This document shows positions 10,030 through 22,400 of a DNA stretch of 64,000 nt, piece by piece; position 1 is the stretch's first letter, and the number at the start of each line of letters is the position of its first letter. The DNA comes from Seiridium cupressi. Taxonomy: Eukaryota > Ascomycota > Sordariomycetes > Amphisphaeriales > Sporocadaceae. Both the position numbers and the translations under genes were made by a program. The notes beneath the pieces were generated by a model. The model was not told where the DNA came from and made no database searches. It saw only the letters and a list, made by a program, of their open reading frames with translations. The stretch is from contig JARVKI010000050.1 in assembly GCA_036674765.1 (NCBI GenBank), positions 1 through 64,000 of the forward strand, written 5' to 3'.

Positions 10030-11942
10030 ATGGCTGCTGTGGTTGAGGAGACTGCTGCCGCTGGCGGTGCTACTACCAGTGAGGAAATCAAGCCATACCA
10101 AATTCATGTGAGTGCGCCAAGCCAGTTTCAATAGATTGTCGATCTGCCGCGGTGCTGTGGCTTACGCGACCCAAACAACTCTAGGTTTCATCACGATATC
10201 TTGGCCTCACAAAGGAGAAGCTTGAGATCACCAGACTGCCTCATGAGCTGTCAACGCCGAAATCAGAAGACTGGTGGGAACCAAAACCCCAAGTTGAGCC
10301 ACTGATCGACTTTTGGTAAGTTGGGCGCAACAATTGCAAAACATTGTGGCCATGTCGCGCAGAGGCTAACTGAACCCCAACTAGGCTGGAGGAGTATTCA
10401 TGGCGAACGCACGAGGATGAGCTCAATGCCCAACTGCCGCAATTCCGTACTGGATTTTCAATCTCGCAGAGCGAGGCTCCTATACGCATACATTTTATCC
10501 ACATTCGTTCATCTCATTCTAATGCCATACCTCTTCTTATGATACCCCCCTTCCCCTTCACCAACTTATCCTTCGGCCACATGACCAAGGCTTTTACGGA
10601 TCCTGACGATGTCACAAATAATCAACCTTTTCACCTGGTCATCCCATCATTACCGGGCCTCGGATTTAGCGACGCTTTGCCGAATAACACACCCGTCATC
10701 TCTACGACTGCGGAAATGCTTAATTCATTAATGGCACGACTTGAGTACACTCACTATCTCGCCAGCAATCTAGGCTCAGCATCAGCTTCGCCCGCCAAAA
10801 TCGACTGGCAGATTGTCCATTATCTGTCAACTGAGCATCTAAATTCCTGCTTAGGAGTACACTTTATCGCACCGCCGCTGGCACAACCCAAACTCCAAGA
10901 GGCTCCGCTCGAATGGGCAAAGTGGTCCATTGCCAGTCTATTCAAAGTACCCATGTTAGGCTATCTCAGTGAGGATTTCTCAGCGCTCGAAAGGCGTCGT
11001 TCGCCGAAAAAGTCAAAGAAGCATTCAACACCGACGCATTCTGGCTTGAACCAGCTTGGTCTCTGGGAGCCAAATACATTAGCCTATGCTCTGTGTGATT
11101 CCCCAACCGGACTCCTTGTCTTCGCACTCAAGAGCTTGCGTCTACTGGGGCCGAAGCGAGAGTTCACCCAGGCAGAGATCATCACCTTTACTCAACTAGC
11201 TTGGTTACCAGGACCTGAAGCTGCTATGCGATTCTGGGCATACTGTCTGCAACACCCGGAGACAACCACCAAGAAGGCGCCACCGAGGCCGAGGATTGCA
11301 ATTACAGTGTTTCTTGGCGATGAGCCGGAAGAGTCCGAACCTCAAGCCGAGGCTCAGCCTGAAGACCTTGAAATACAGAAGCCGGTCAAGCTTGAGGACA
11401 ATGATGATTACGCTTGCCCAAGCTGGGCCAACGCCAAATACCATGTTGTTTATGCGCATAGGGCTAACGGGAAGTCGGGCATGCTTGCCTGGGAGCGGCC
11501 AGAGCTTATCGCGGATGGAGTAAGAGGCTTGGCGAAACAGATTTTGAGACTCGACTCGAGACTCAAACCTTCTGCAGTGCCGGAAACGGTACCACTGGCG
11601 CAAGTGATAGCAGACGTTGACGGCGCTACTGGGTCTGGTACCGAAGGTGGTCCGGCGAGCGCAACGGCTGCCTCCACAGCGGCCACAGCCCCCAGCACGA
11701 AACTGCAACCTCCGACGCCTACCTTAGATGCGACTACTCAGCCGAGTATCCCCACCGCAGATGGTCTTTTGGCTCCTATACCAGAAGAACGGGGACAGCC
11801 GCACCGGGAAATCAGCGAGGAGACACGAGTAGCGTCGGACGCCGAAGAACAAGAGGCGAAACTCAAGGCGAAAAGTGACGATACCCTGGCCAGCACAAGC
11901 CCGGGCGTTGTGCCGGTTGACTCACCACTCAGTGTACCTTGA
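10030..11942 (+). CDS. Epoxide-hydrolase-like protein lacking catalytic residues
   Basis: Three exons (10030-10107, 10185-10315, 10385-11942; introns 77 and 69 bp) give 588 residues. The first 125 or so residues match the epoxide hydrolase N-terminal region (YLGLTKEKLEITRLP, YSWRTHEDELNAQLPQF), followed by an alpha/beta-hydrolase fold with HLVIPSLPGLGFSD. Active microsomal-type enzymes carry an HGWPGS oxyanion loop, a GGDWG nucleophile motif and a GGHFAAxE histidine motif. Here the corresponding stretches read PPFPFTNLSFGHM, SNLGSASASPAKIDW and NGKSGMLAWERPE, so the oxyanion loop, the Asp nucleophile and the His all appear lost. The last 130 or so residues are an Ala/Thr/Pro/Glu-rich tail not found in typical 400-residue enzymes. 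A non-catalytic scaffold or binding role is inferred; the frame is fully intact. Confidence 0.82.
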
Positions 11943-12119
11943 TTTCATGACACAGCGCGGCCTTAGCCACGCTTAAGGGTCGGCCAAAGGTATATGAGAA
12001 CATGAGTTGCTTGGTTGGTAACGATGGCGTTATATACGATACCCAGTGTTGATAATACTATTACCCATCTATATTGATATTCTCAATGTCTATAATAATC
12101 AAACCTATTACCCATTAAA

Positions 12120-12435
12120 ATGAAGACCCAAATAGGCATGTTCTATTTTATAATTGGCATGGATGGCAAGCCCGACCTCATATGGAATGGCTGTAAGTAT
12201 ATGCCGTAAGCTAACAAATATATGATAATGGAAAACAAATAGGGTAGAATAAACTCTTTTTGATTGGAATTTTTTATAGCAATTACCTAAGGGATATATC
12301 GGAATATATACATCATTAGTGGAGTGGCATCAATGGCAAAGTTTATTACCCGCGTATAAAGGATTGTTGAAGTATGCGTCTCGCAACCCACTCATTAATG
12401 AGAAGCGCAAAGAGCGGCAATTTCAATCAATTTAA
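12120..12435 (+). CDS. Possible small two-exon gene, unknown function
   Basis: Exon 12120-12192 (MKTQIGMFYFIIGMDGKPD, then LIWNG) ends at a good GTAAGT donor; exon 12320-12435 reads EWHQWQSLLPAYKGLLKYAS and ends with a Lys/Arg/Glu-rich tail and a TAA. The joined product is about 62 residues. The composition of both pieces is protein-like and they join in phase across a 127-bp intron ending in TTAG. The leader contains CTATTACCCAT twice. I do not recognise the family, and an alternative is a fragment of a larger decayed gene. Local base composition is A+T-richer than the neighbouring housekeeping genes. Confidence 0.3.
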
Positions 12436-14640
12436 TTGGACAAGCGGTAAGTCACACAAAACTCCCGATACAATGCACATATATAAGCCTGAACGCAATA
12501 CTCGTACAGGTACTTTTTACCGGTTTTTTCACTTTCTTCTGCACTAACCCCAATTTTCACTCTGATTACGAGTTTATTTCATTTTTTTTAACCGTCGCCC
12601 ACTAACTAATCGCATCCTCTTTCAGTTAGATGCTGTTGTCCCTCTAACTCTGGGCGAGATAGTGACTGCTCCTCTTGGCAAATTGGCCGTACCTGCTTCC
12701 TCTCTCCCACCCTCTCTTTGTCTGTGACGCTCAGCCCAACAGCACACGGCAGAGGACGAAGGGCCGTAAGGTGCCCGTTCTTCGACCCAAGTTAGCGAAC
12801 GAGCTCTTGCATTGGGCCATACCGGGATGTCTACCACATCAAAAGGTAAGCTATCCCTGCCACCTTACCAGCCTGCCAGTAAGTCCAACCACGATGCCCA
12901 CCCACCATGATTCGTCCCCTCACGAGTGCACTCGCAGCCCAACCACGCTGTCCGATCATTATGGTTTTAGGACCGAAGCCTATAGATGTCAACGGTTGGC
13001 CATCGCCTGCCAGAGCCATGCGGGACCCACGATAAGTAATATTCGACCCGGACAATCCCCTTGTCGGCGATGACCTACTCAACGGCGACCAGCCAAGTTG
13101 TGACAGGTCTGTGTCACCCACAATACTCAGGCCCATCAGTCTTCACTTCATGACAATTCCCGCCGCTACCACGCCCCTGCTAGGTTTGGTAGGAGGATGA
13201 GAGCTCGGCCGTCGTTCGCACACCGCACTCCACCGACCCTGCGCCTGCCGCTTTTTACCGGACGAGATCTCGGATGTCTAGTATGCTCCGTCACCGACGA
13301 CCCAACGGCAGCTCCTGTCCTGTTCCAGAATTACTGTTCACTTCACTAATCATGAAGCAGGAGATCGGTGACACGTCCGATAGGTCCGATTGCGACGCTT
13401 TGTTTCACGACAGCTCTGAGTACTCGGATTCCCCAAGGACAACATCGCTGCTGCCGCCACCACCACGACGGCCTAGGCGACCAGTACGGGAAAGCCCCCC
13501 GATGCTGTCACCAAAACCACCAACGCAGTTCACACACCACCTTGAACCCGTTATTTACCTTTACCATGTCGAGGCAATCTTTCCCCTCCACCACGTCGAA
13601 GTCCGCAAGCACCCCCTTGCCGACTAGGGCTCCAGTGCCAGCGCCCAAGTGAGCCCTGTCCCCGGGCGTCATTGCTGCCTACCAAACACGTCGGCGAAAA
13701 TTAGGTCACTCCCAATAGTAGACATGTAGTTAGGAACATATTCAACCATGTCGTCGCCAAGACCAAGGGTTGGGCAAAGAGGTCTACAAATATGCTGGAT
13801 CTTTTTTTCAAATGCGGCCCGGGCACCTTCTTCGGCTTGCTCCTCTCGAGTGCGACCCGTTCGCTCTGCAGATGGATTTCATCCATCATAGGGTCTTCTC
13901 TTGGACGAGCCACAAACGAGCAGCTCCTATCACTCTCACTCATCAAATCCAGACCGAACGAACCATATGTACACTTTGTACAGCGTCATGTGAGTTAAAA
14001 AGCTAATCGACTTCAATTTGCAGGAAGTTCCATCAATCCAAGCCAAGCATAACTAGGACTCTGCTCTTGAGTGTCAACACGATAATCGTGGCATCGGAAC
14101 TCGTCGCACTGCAGTGCTCTGGTGATTGTCTGTACGAATAATATGCACATTAGTTGCTCTCATTCTTAAGGGTCGACAGGTCAGTGCAAGAAGAAGCACT
14201 TTTTTCGGAAGATTCCGAGGGCACGGTCAGAAATTTGACCATATATAATCACAATCTTTTTGCCTCCTTTCTTTATTTTCTTTTCGCTTTCTCTTCTGGC
14301 TTTTCCTCCCCGTTTTTTTTAATCCTTTCCCTTAATTTCTTTCTTGCAATATTTATATGTATAAGTCTGTACATATCGTAATTGACCTGTATTTGCCTAG
14401 GTTTATTGGAAATGATGCAAATACTAAACTTAATCGGGGAAAAATAATCGTCCTATCACGATCTCTCCTTCAAATGAGTACATAACAATAATAATTTCCA
14501 GATCAGAGGAGCAGACTTATATAAAAGTAGCACATTTCGGGTAAGACGATCTACGTGTTTTGTTGTTATACTATGAGGTTTCTTGAAGCTCTTCAGTTTA
14601 CCTATATTCAGAGATCAGTCAGAAGAATTGGCTATGCCCA
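12436..14640. other. Gene-poor region
   Basis: No supportable gene. Several plus-strand Pro/Ser/Thr/His-rich frames (12.7-13.65 kb) overlap in different frames without motifs. Two short ATG stretches at about 12829 and 13566 run into GTAAGC and GTGAGC donor-like sites, but I could not find exons to join them to. The part near 14.25-14.35 kb is strongly pyrimidine-rich on the plus strand. Confidence 0.45.
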
Positions 14641-14679
14641 ATGAGGTTCACCAGTTGCTAGACCTCCATACGCGTGGAC

Positions 14680-16260
14680 TCTAGACATCAAGCTGGATAA
14701 GGGCCACCATTGGGCTTTGCACGTCGTTGCTTCTTGAGGACTCCGTGGCGTTAGCATCGCAGTTGTTGGCAAGGTAATCCGCCAGGCCGATATGCACCTC
14801 AAATGGAAGGAGATCATCCGCATGCCCCAAGCCCGGTAAATCCAGGTTAATCCTGTACTTCGATAAGTCAAGCCCAATCACACCGATGCCGTGGTAATGG
14901 TGAACGAGGCCAAGGAGAACAGCGTGCTGAGAGTCACCATGCTCTCGCCGATGAAGCAAGCCTGCGAATCTTGTTCCGTTGGTGTCACATCACCTTCTGA
15001 TCATAGCTTTTCGCAGCACGTATTCGACTTCTAGCGGCCATTCCATAATTGCGCCTGAGGCTTTTGATGTTGCTATAGATCCCAATTTGACCCACCAAGT
15101 TGGCGTCCTGACAGAACGGACAAATGAATTTCTCAGCGCCATACTTGTCCTCATCCATCTTCACATTCCGTTTCCGTCTTGCCAGAGGTAGGTGCATTGT
15201 GTTATTCATATGGTCTTCAAGCTTGCTCTGAGTGGTGTAAGTCTTTACCTGAAACGTTAAGGTTAATAGTAGTATCAATAAACGATTACAAGTGTTGAAC
15301 AGGACCTTGATATCGGCTGGAATGGTATCGTCTTCCTGGCACAGCTGACATAACGCTGGGTTCGATTTCCAGTTCTGATATTATTGAGTGAGGAGTTATC
15401 TATCAAGACATGGAACAGAGCTCTGGGTAATTTAAGAAAGCTGTTATTCGAGGCCCGTTCCAACATACAGTCAGTTAACCTCTAGAGACACAGTTTGCAC
15501 AGTCTTCATTCCCACTCAACCTGCATCATGCTGACTTCTTCCTTCTTGGTTTGTGCTCTAATGCCTTATGTGAATTTTTAGTATTATTACGCTTTTATCG
15601 TTTTCGTCGTTTATCAGGTTTGTGCTGTTTCTTTCTTTCTTTTTTCTTCCTCTTTTTCCTCCTCTTCTTTTCGTCCCCCCGGCTCACCGGGGGCCATCCA
15701 TGGTCCTTCTTTTCGGGGTCGTTATTATTATTCTTATCGCCCAAGTTCCTCAACTACTCCTCTGCAATGCGATTGAACTCTTGATAATTTATGGGCTTCA
15801 AACCTTCTGGGGTAAGGGCAGTTAAGAGCGAGGGTAGAGCAGTGTTCCATTAGCTCTGCAGACTTTTCGTTAGCGGCAGTGATGGGTACGCCAAGAGATA
15901 CAGCGCCAACATCCATCCAGTTTATGCCATAGTCGTAATGGTTCTTAAAGTACACCTGAAACCTCGGTGTGGTCCAGGACCTGTTGGGCAACACGGTCGC
16001 TGACTCGGGCTGCTGTCATGGTGGCAACGAATCGGCGGAAGGCGTCGAAGCCCAGAGCTTCCGTATAGCCTGATATTTCGCCTCAAATTGATAGGTAACG
16101 TGGAAGACCGCCGCAGTCCTCGATGGGCGGCCCCAATAATCACAGAATCTTCCAGGTATCCAGGTCGAGCTGCGATCTGATGTCGACTATCTGTAAATAC
16201 CTCGCCAGTGGGACGAATTGTATCCGGAATGCCTCGCATGCATCATGGGAGTGTCACACG
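14680..16260 (-). pseudogene. Decayed DUF3435/FluG-type tyrosine recombinase with zinc finger
   Basis: Minus-strand pieces in changing frames line up in the order expected of fungal DUF3435/FluG-domain proteins, the family that includes Crypton-like and Starship 'captain' tyrosine recombinases. At about 16055-15965 comes FDAFRRFVATMTAARVSDRV followed by AQQVLDHTEV, resembling the C-terminal catalytic RxxxxHxxxxxxxxY region. One frameshift later FQVYFKNHYDYGINWMDVG supplies the His-Tyr stretch. At about 15765-15590 a Lys/Arg-rich tract follows, then a Cys-pair segment near 15350-15310 (CQLCQEDDTIPADIK). After a putative intron comes SKLEDHMNNTMHLPLARRKR with KFICPFC (15255-15000), a C2H2-like finger. 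A last open stretch to about 14681 is unassigned. Stops and frameshifts show it is not functional. The family call is by pattern, without alignment. Confidence 0.5.
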
Positions 16261-16494
16261 AAATATTTTCATAACCTGCTGGTCAAGGTATGTGATGCCG
16301 CGCTTTTATTAGAGATGACTCCTACTCCGGCAATTTATCCGCGACGTCATGAACGTGATGACAATCGGGCTACACCAACATGTACTCATCCTTACTACGT
16401 CATACATCCCATCTAGCATCGTCAAACTCATCCAGTACAATACACTCATTACAATGATGCTATAGAAGCGTTACGAGCCAAGCGATATAAACAA
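16261..16494. other. Short spacer before the RAD7 3' end
   Basis: About 230 bp between the recombinase remnant and the RAD7 stop codon. A plus-strand run reading YNDAIEALRAKRYKQL at about 16450-16500 looks protein-like but continues antisense into RAD7, so I treat it as coincidence. Confidence 0.35.
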
Positions 16495-18461
16495 TTAATC
16501 CGCAGAGCCTTCTATGATCATCCCTCGAGCATTTGGCACACCAACCAAAAGCTTGTTCCGTGGTACAAGGACGTCCTTTACTCTCATGCAGCCGAACACA
16601 TTCATCTCTCTCATGTTAGGACAGCTTCGGAAGATACTGCCAACGATGAAGTCGGTCACCTCTTCGCAGAAGCTGATCTCTAGTTTCCTTAGTTCTGGAT
16701 ATTCCTTGTCAGGGGAAAACACGTCTTCGAACGCTTCTTTGCTGATGTGTCGGCAAGCGTGTACGTTGACTTCGCGAAGTGTCTTGCCAGAGTGCTTCAT
16801 CAATGCACGGAAGCCTTCGGAACAGAATCCAACCTGGTGGGGATTCTCGCGTGAACTAGTGGAATCGACATGGCGGCACTTTCGAAAGTCGACAAAGGTG
16901 AGAGGCCTGTTCGCCCATCCCTTGAACAGTCTGGCGAAACCTGAATCTGTCATCAATTCACTGCTGGTGATACGAAGCTTCGACAGTGAACGACAATTGT
17001 CATGAATTGCGTCCAGCACTCGGTCATCCAAGTCCGGTACCTCCTTCAGCGACAGGGTTCGCAAAGTTTTGCCGATACTGTTGACTACTTTGACATATGG
17101 TTCGGTCGTGGTGAACGTTCTGAGATCCAGAGAAAGGTGTTGTAGGCCCTCCAACTTGGTGATGTGCTCCACGCCGCCATCGGTCAGCTTCTGGTTGCCA
17201 TATATTTTGAGCCGCTCCAGAGAAGGGCACAAGTCCTTCAACGAAGCCACTAAGTCATCTCCAAAATGCCTATCGGTGTAGTATACCTGTAGGCTCTTGA
17301 GATGCTCACCCTTGGCCTCCAGGAACGCCCTCCATGTTTCCTCCGAGAGAAGGTTGGCGCCATGCAGAGAGATGCCTTCCAACTTGGTGTTCCTACTTAT
17401 GACATATTCCATGACGTCGTCCTTGAACTGAATGGCGTTCCGAATTTTGATGTTCTTCAGGTTCGAGACAACCTGGAATATCCGTCTGTAATCGTCGGAG
17501 CTCAGGTGGGCACCGTCGTAGACTTTCACGAACTCATTCTGTGGCTGTAGGAACAAGTCGAGGCTCTGCGATGTGAGAAGTCGACGCTTGGCCAAGTGAC
17601 GTGCGATCCTGTCCACCAACAGGGTTGGAAGATCGCCCAGCTCGACAGCGAGATCGATGTTCCTTGTCAAGGTCTCGATACAAAGAGCCATCATGCTTTT
17701 GGCGCCAACCGAGTAGGTGCCGTCTAGAATTCTGCTCTGAACCTTGCGTCGGCCAGCTCCTGACCCTGTCACCTTTCGCTTCTTCTTGTTGACCGCACCG
17801 TCGTCTTTGGCTAGATCCCTTCCACATTTGGTACAAAGCAATCCACCATTTGGGCCAGCACGAGAATAAGGAGTGACAGTGAAACGTTTCTCGCAGATTT
17901 CACAATTCTCCATCTGTCCAGGAAGAGGGGTGAGCTTCTGCTTAAAAATCTCATTCGCTAGATCATCAGAGTCGGAGTCTCCGGCATCCTTCTTTCGCTT
18001 CTTGAAGGCCTTGGATTTCTTGATCTTCTCGATAGCTTCAGTTTGTTTTTTTCGTTTTAGTTCCTGTGCCGTGCGGGCTGCGGTAACAGGGGCAGCAACC
18101 TCCTCGTCATTGTCCTCGTCAGCTACATCATCACCAACATCATCACCATTTGCGCCATTGCTACCGGGCTCTGCACTGTTGTCTTCCCCTTGAGCTGTTG
18201 CCGCCTCCGCTGCTTGGCGTCGAGCATCTGCGTCTGCACGAATCTGGCGAGCAGAAATGTTTTGAGACTATACAGTAAATGATTTTTAGCTCGAGTATAC
18301 GTTATAGCAGATATCGACTGCATATAAGAGGAAAACATACGGCCAAGAAATCTGTGAGAGCCGATTGCCTTGGAGGTTGTTAGCAATATCCCATACCCAA
18401 TTGTTATCGTATTACTAACGGGCCTCGGATTGAGCGACTAGCGCGATTTTGGCGACTACTC
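16495..18461 (-). CDS. RAD7: DNA repair protein Rad7 (start codon unresolved)
   Basis: Rad7 pairs with the SNF2 ATPase Rad16 in global-genome nucleotide excision repair of untranscribed DNA. Exons on the minus strand: about 18461-18420, 18368-18341 and 18267-16495 (introns 51 and 73 bp). Splicing restores the family N-terminus SIRGPQSALTDFLA and SQNISARQIRADADARRQ. Then come an acidic and Lys-rich linker, a four-Cys finger (CEICEKRF to CTKC) starting near 17905, and leucine-rich repeats to the C-terminus (for example LKSLQVYYTDRHFGDDLVAS, CPSLERLKIYGNQKLTDGGV). About 615 residues are visible. The frame upstream of 18461 has no ATG before about 18670, so the first exon must lie further upstream behind another intron, or there is a sequence error. 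The neighbour across the shared promoter is RAD16. Confidence 0.9.
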
Positions 18462-19470
18462 CTGCAACAGCTGTCAGAATGAATGGATGAGTCTCTGTGA
18501 TCATGGCACGAACATGGTGATCTGATCTGCCTCTCTCCGTCGGCGCTAAGGCGTGGTGGGTAGAATGACGGCCACAATCCAACTCCGACTTGAGATGAAA
18601 TAGCGTTGGGATGCAACACGGCAAGAGAAAGATGAAGCCGTGGTGGTGGTGAGAGTGGCGAGCTCAAAGATGGGTTCTCAAAGAAAAGTCTGGTCCAACA
18701 GAAAATTCCTCTGCTTCAATTCACCCTAGACTGGAATGTATTCTGTTAGACAGGAGGAAACCGCGTTGCCACTTGCTGGGGCGCGTAGCGTGGGGTTCTT
18801 GTCAGCTATCACTCTGGATTGGGCGGGCCATGGCCTTGCCGGAAGTGCTCAGGGGTTCCCTAGCTGAAGATGCTAGGCAAGGGGTAAAGATGGAGTTGGT
18901 GTAGTGTCCCAACTTTGCGCCGAGATCTTGTCACTTTGGAGAATTGGGACACTACTTGAAAGCACTGGACGCCGGAGCGATTAGCGGGGCACTGCTGCCT
19001 GAGAATAGCGCAATTTCACCCGCCATCTAAAGTGGTTGCATACCTTAAATGGAGATCACGTGCTAGCGTGACCTTGACGTGACTGAGGAAGTCGCCGCCC
19101 CTCTATCTCAGCTGGGGGAATTGCAAGAAATCGCCACCCCAATACATTTTTGAGTTTTCATCCGTTGTTTCATATTCCAAACACCAAGCAATCAAGCAGG
19201 GCCCGGTTGACTGCTCCGTCGTGATTGCTTTGCATGCAGCAAAGTGCGGTGCTCTTCACAGCTGCGACCGATCCTTAGATCCTCCTTGTCCTGATATCCC
19301 ACTTCTATTTCACGCAGTCTCCTGCCAGCAATCTACGCCCTTTGTAAACTTTGGTGCCCAATTTTCGGGTGTTGTACAAAGCGTCATTTCGGTCTTTCTT
19401 CAAGGAATATCTTCACGTCAACATTGCAGCATAGACTCAATCTCACCATCTGCCTCGGCCCAATTCGACA
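18462..19470. promoter_or_regulatory. Shared divergent promoter of RAD7 and RAD16
   Basis: About 1.0 kb between the two head-to-head genes. It contains the unresolved RAD7 first exon and both 5' leaders; the C/T-rich stretch at 19255-19470 is probably the RAD16 leader. I could not identify a specific damage-response operator. Confidence 0.6.
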
Positions 19471-22400
19471 ATGGCGAGAACTAGAAGGTCTCTCGCAGCC
19501 AACGACAGCCCGGCTGTGAGCAACGATACCCCAGCTGCTGCCAAAGGCAAACCAGGCAGACCGGCAGCTTCTGCTGCTGTGACATCCTCGGAAGCCCCCA
19601 AGAAGCGCGGCCGACCTCTAAAGGCTCAAGCGCCGCCTGTTACGGCATCTGCATCTGCCTCCTCAGTCCCATCCCCTGCCCTTTCCATCTCAGATAGTGG
19701 CGAGTATTCAACACCGGCTACCAGCCATGTCGTCACTCCTGCACTATCAACTACAGCCAACCAAATCAAGGCCAAGGCTCCCCGTAGCCGTCTAGTGATT
19801 GAATTGCCCGACAGCATTGCCGACAATGACGACGAGCAGGACATAACTCGAGGCTTTGCATCGTTGAGAGCTAGGAGATCCCGGCGACCTGCGTCCTACG
19901 TGGTTAACGATTCCGAAGATGACTTCGATGACGATTACGATTCATCCCCGGATGCTGCGGTCGCCCGCCGTTTGCAGCGTGAGGAGGACAAGAAGGCGAC
20001 GACTGCAATCACAATGAAGCCATCATCCTTCAAACTTCCTTCACGGCGAAGTACTAGAAATTCCAAGGCTACGAAGGATGACACAGACGATGATGAGTTC
20101 ATGGCGGACGTTATAAATAATCTCAAATCCGCTTCATCTGATCGCATGGGCAAGGGAAAAGCAAAAGCAGCATCACAGTACTCGACGTCGAAGCGCAAGG
20201 CGCCTCCATCTGAGCCTAGTGAAGATGAAGTGGAAGACGAGTATGATGATGATGCTGGTCTTCCTGTAGACGACTACGAAGATGACGATGATGCCAGTCC
20301 TGTCGACCACTACGACGACGATGATGAGGAGCCGCTGTATCGATCTGCACCGGCTCGCAAGAAGATCAAGATAGCACGCAAAGCGGCAGCTCCGTCGACT
20401 AAGGTTAAGAAGTCCGCCAAGACCTCTGTTGGTACTGCTGAGACGCCCATCGTTATGAGCTCCGAGGACGACGGCTTTGAGACGCCATCAGATTTTTCTC
20501 AGATGGAATTCTCCGACTCTGAGCAAGAGAGGGATGAGAATGGTAATGAAATGCAGCAAATTGCACGCCAACGTGGGGCCTTCCGAGTGCCTGTCCACAA
20601 GAGACGTGCCAAGAAGGAGCGACTGCGATTGGAACATTTCCACCCGGAACTCAAGACCATGTGGGATGCCTTGGAATCAATGCCTATACTCAAAGAAGGC
20701 AAGGCGGATCAGCCCATCTCCATATCCCGCCAGCTGAAGCCCTTCCAACTCGAGGGTCTTGCATGGATGAAGAAGATGGAAGAGTTGGAGTGGAAGGGAG
20801 GCATTCTCGGCGATGAGATGGGGCTTGGAAAGACAATACAGGCTGTATCTCTGATCATGTCGGACTACCCGGCCAAGAATCCCACTCTCGTCCTGGTACC
20901 TCCAGTTGCTCTCATGCAATGGACAGCCGAAATTGAATCCTACACCGATGGAACACTGAAGACGCTGGTCTTCCATGGCACCAACTCCAAGGCGAAGGAT
21001 ATGACAGCTAAGCAACTCAGGGAATACGACGTAATCATCATGTCTTATAATACCTTGGAGTCCATGTATCGCAGACAAGAGAAGGGTTTCCAGCGAAAGG
21101 CAGGTTTGTACAAAGTCAAGAGCGCTGTTCATACCATCAAGTTCCACAGGGTCATGCTGGACGAGGCACATTCAATCAAGGTAAGTCGGTCAAATGCCGG
21201 GCAGATTCTCTGGGAAACAGATACTGATATAGCTCTAGACCCGAACAACGATGACAGCCAAGGCCTGTTTTGCGCTGAACGTAGAGTATCGCTGGTGTCT
21301 CACAGGTACACCTTTGCAGAATCGTATCGGCGAGTTTTTCTCCCTGATACGATTTCTGAATATCAGCCCCTTCGCCTCGTACTTCTGCAAGCAATGTCCA
21401 TGCGCCAGCCTGGAGTGGTCTATGGGCGACGATGGCAGATGCAAACACTGTGAGTTCATTTGAAATCTGTTCATGCTGGCCTTGACTGACCAGTCATTCC
21501 TAGGCAATCACGCGTCTATGAGACATGTGTCAGTGTTCAATCAGGAACTCCTCAATCCGATCCAGAAATATGGCAATCGTGGTGCCGGCAAGGAGGCGTT
21601 CAAGAAGCTTCGTCTCATGACCGATCGCATCATGCTGCGTCGCCTCAAGAAGGACCATACCAATTCCATGGAGTTGCCTGTCAAGGAGATCTATGTCGAT
21701 CGTCAGTTCTTCGGTGAAGAGGAGAACGACTTTGCCAATAGCATCATGTCCAGCGGCCAGCGCAAGTTTGATACTTATGTGGCCCAGGGTGTGATGCTGA
21801 ACAACTATGCCAACATCTTCGGTCTGATCATGCAAATGCGTCAAGTTGCTGATCATCCGGACCTGATTCTGAAGAAGTCTTCCGAGGGCGGCCAGAACGT
21901 TCTGCAGTGTTGCATATGTGACGAACCTGCCGAGGAAGCGATTCGGTCCAAATGCAAGCACGATTTCTGCCGCGCGTGTGCCAAGAGCTACGTCAACTCG
22001 CAAGAGCAGCCCGACTGTCCCATTTGCCATATACCACTCTCGATAGATCTGGAGCAGCCCGAGATGGAGCAGGATGAAACCCTTGTGAAGAAGTCATCGA
22101 TTATCAACCGCATTAACATGCAGAACTGGACATCGTCCTCCAAGATCGAGCTGCTCGTACATGAACTGCATGCACTGCGGTCAGACAACGCCTCCCACAA
22201 GTCCATCATCTTTTCTCAGTTCACAACGATGCTCCAGCTCATCGAATGGCGTCTACGCCGAGCAGGCATTACCACGGTGATGCTTGACGGTAGCATGACG
22301 CCTGCTCAGCGTCAAGCCTCGATTAATCACTTCATGACCAACGTTGATGTCGAGTGTTTTCTCGTCTCGCTGAAGGCTGGAGGTGTTGCTCTGAATCTTA

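Noticed and set aside
12675..13652. Possible gag-like Pro/His/Thr-rich retroelement remnant
   Set aside because: No zinc knuckle, protease or reverse transcriptase motif was found on either strand, and no terminal repeats were seen.
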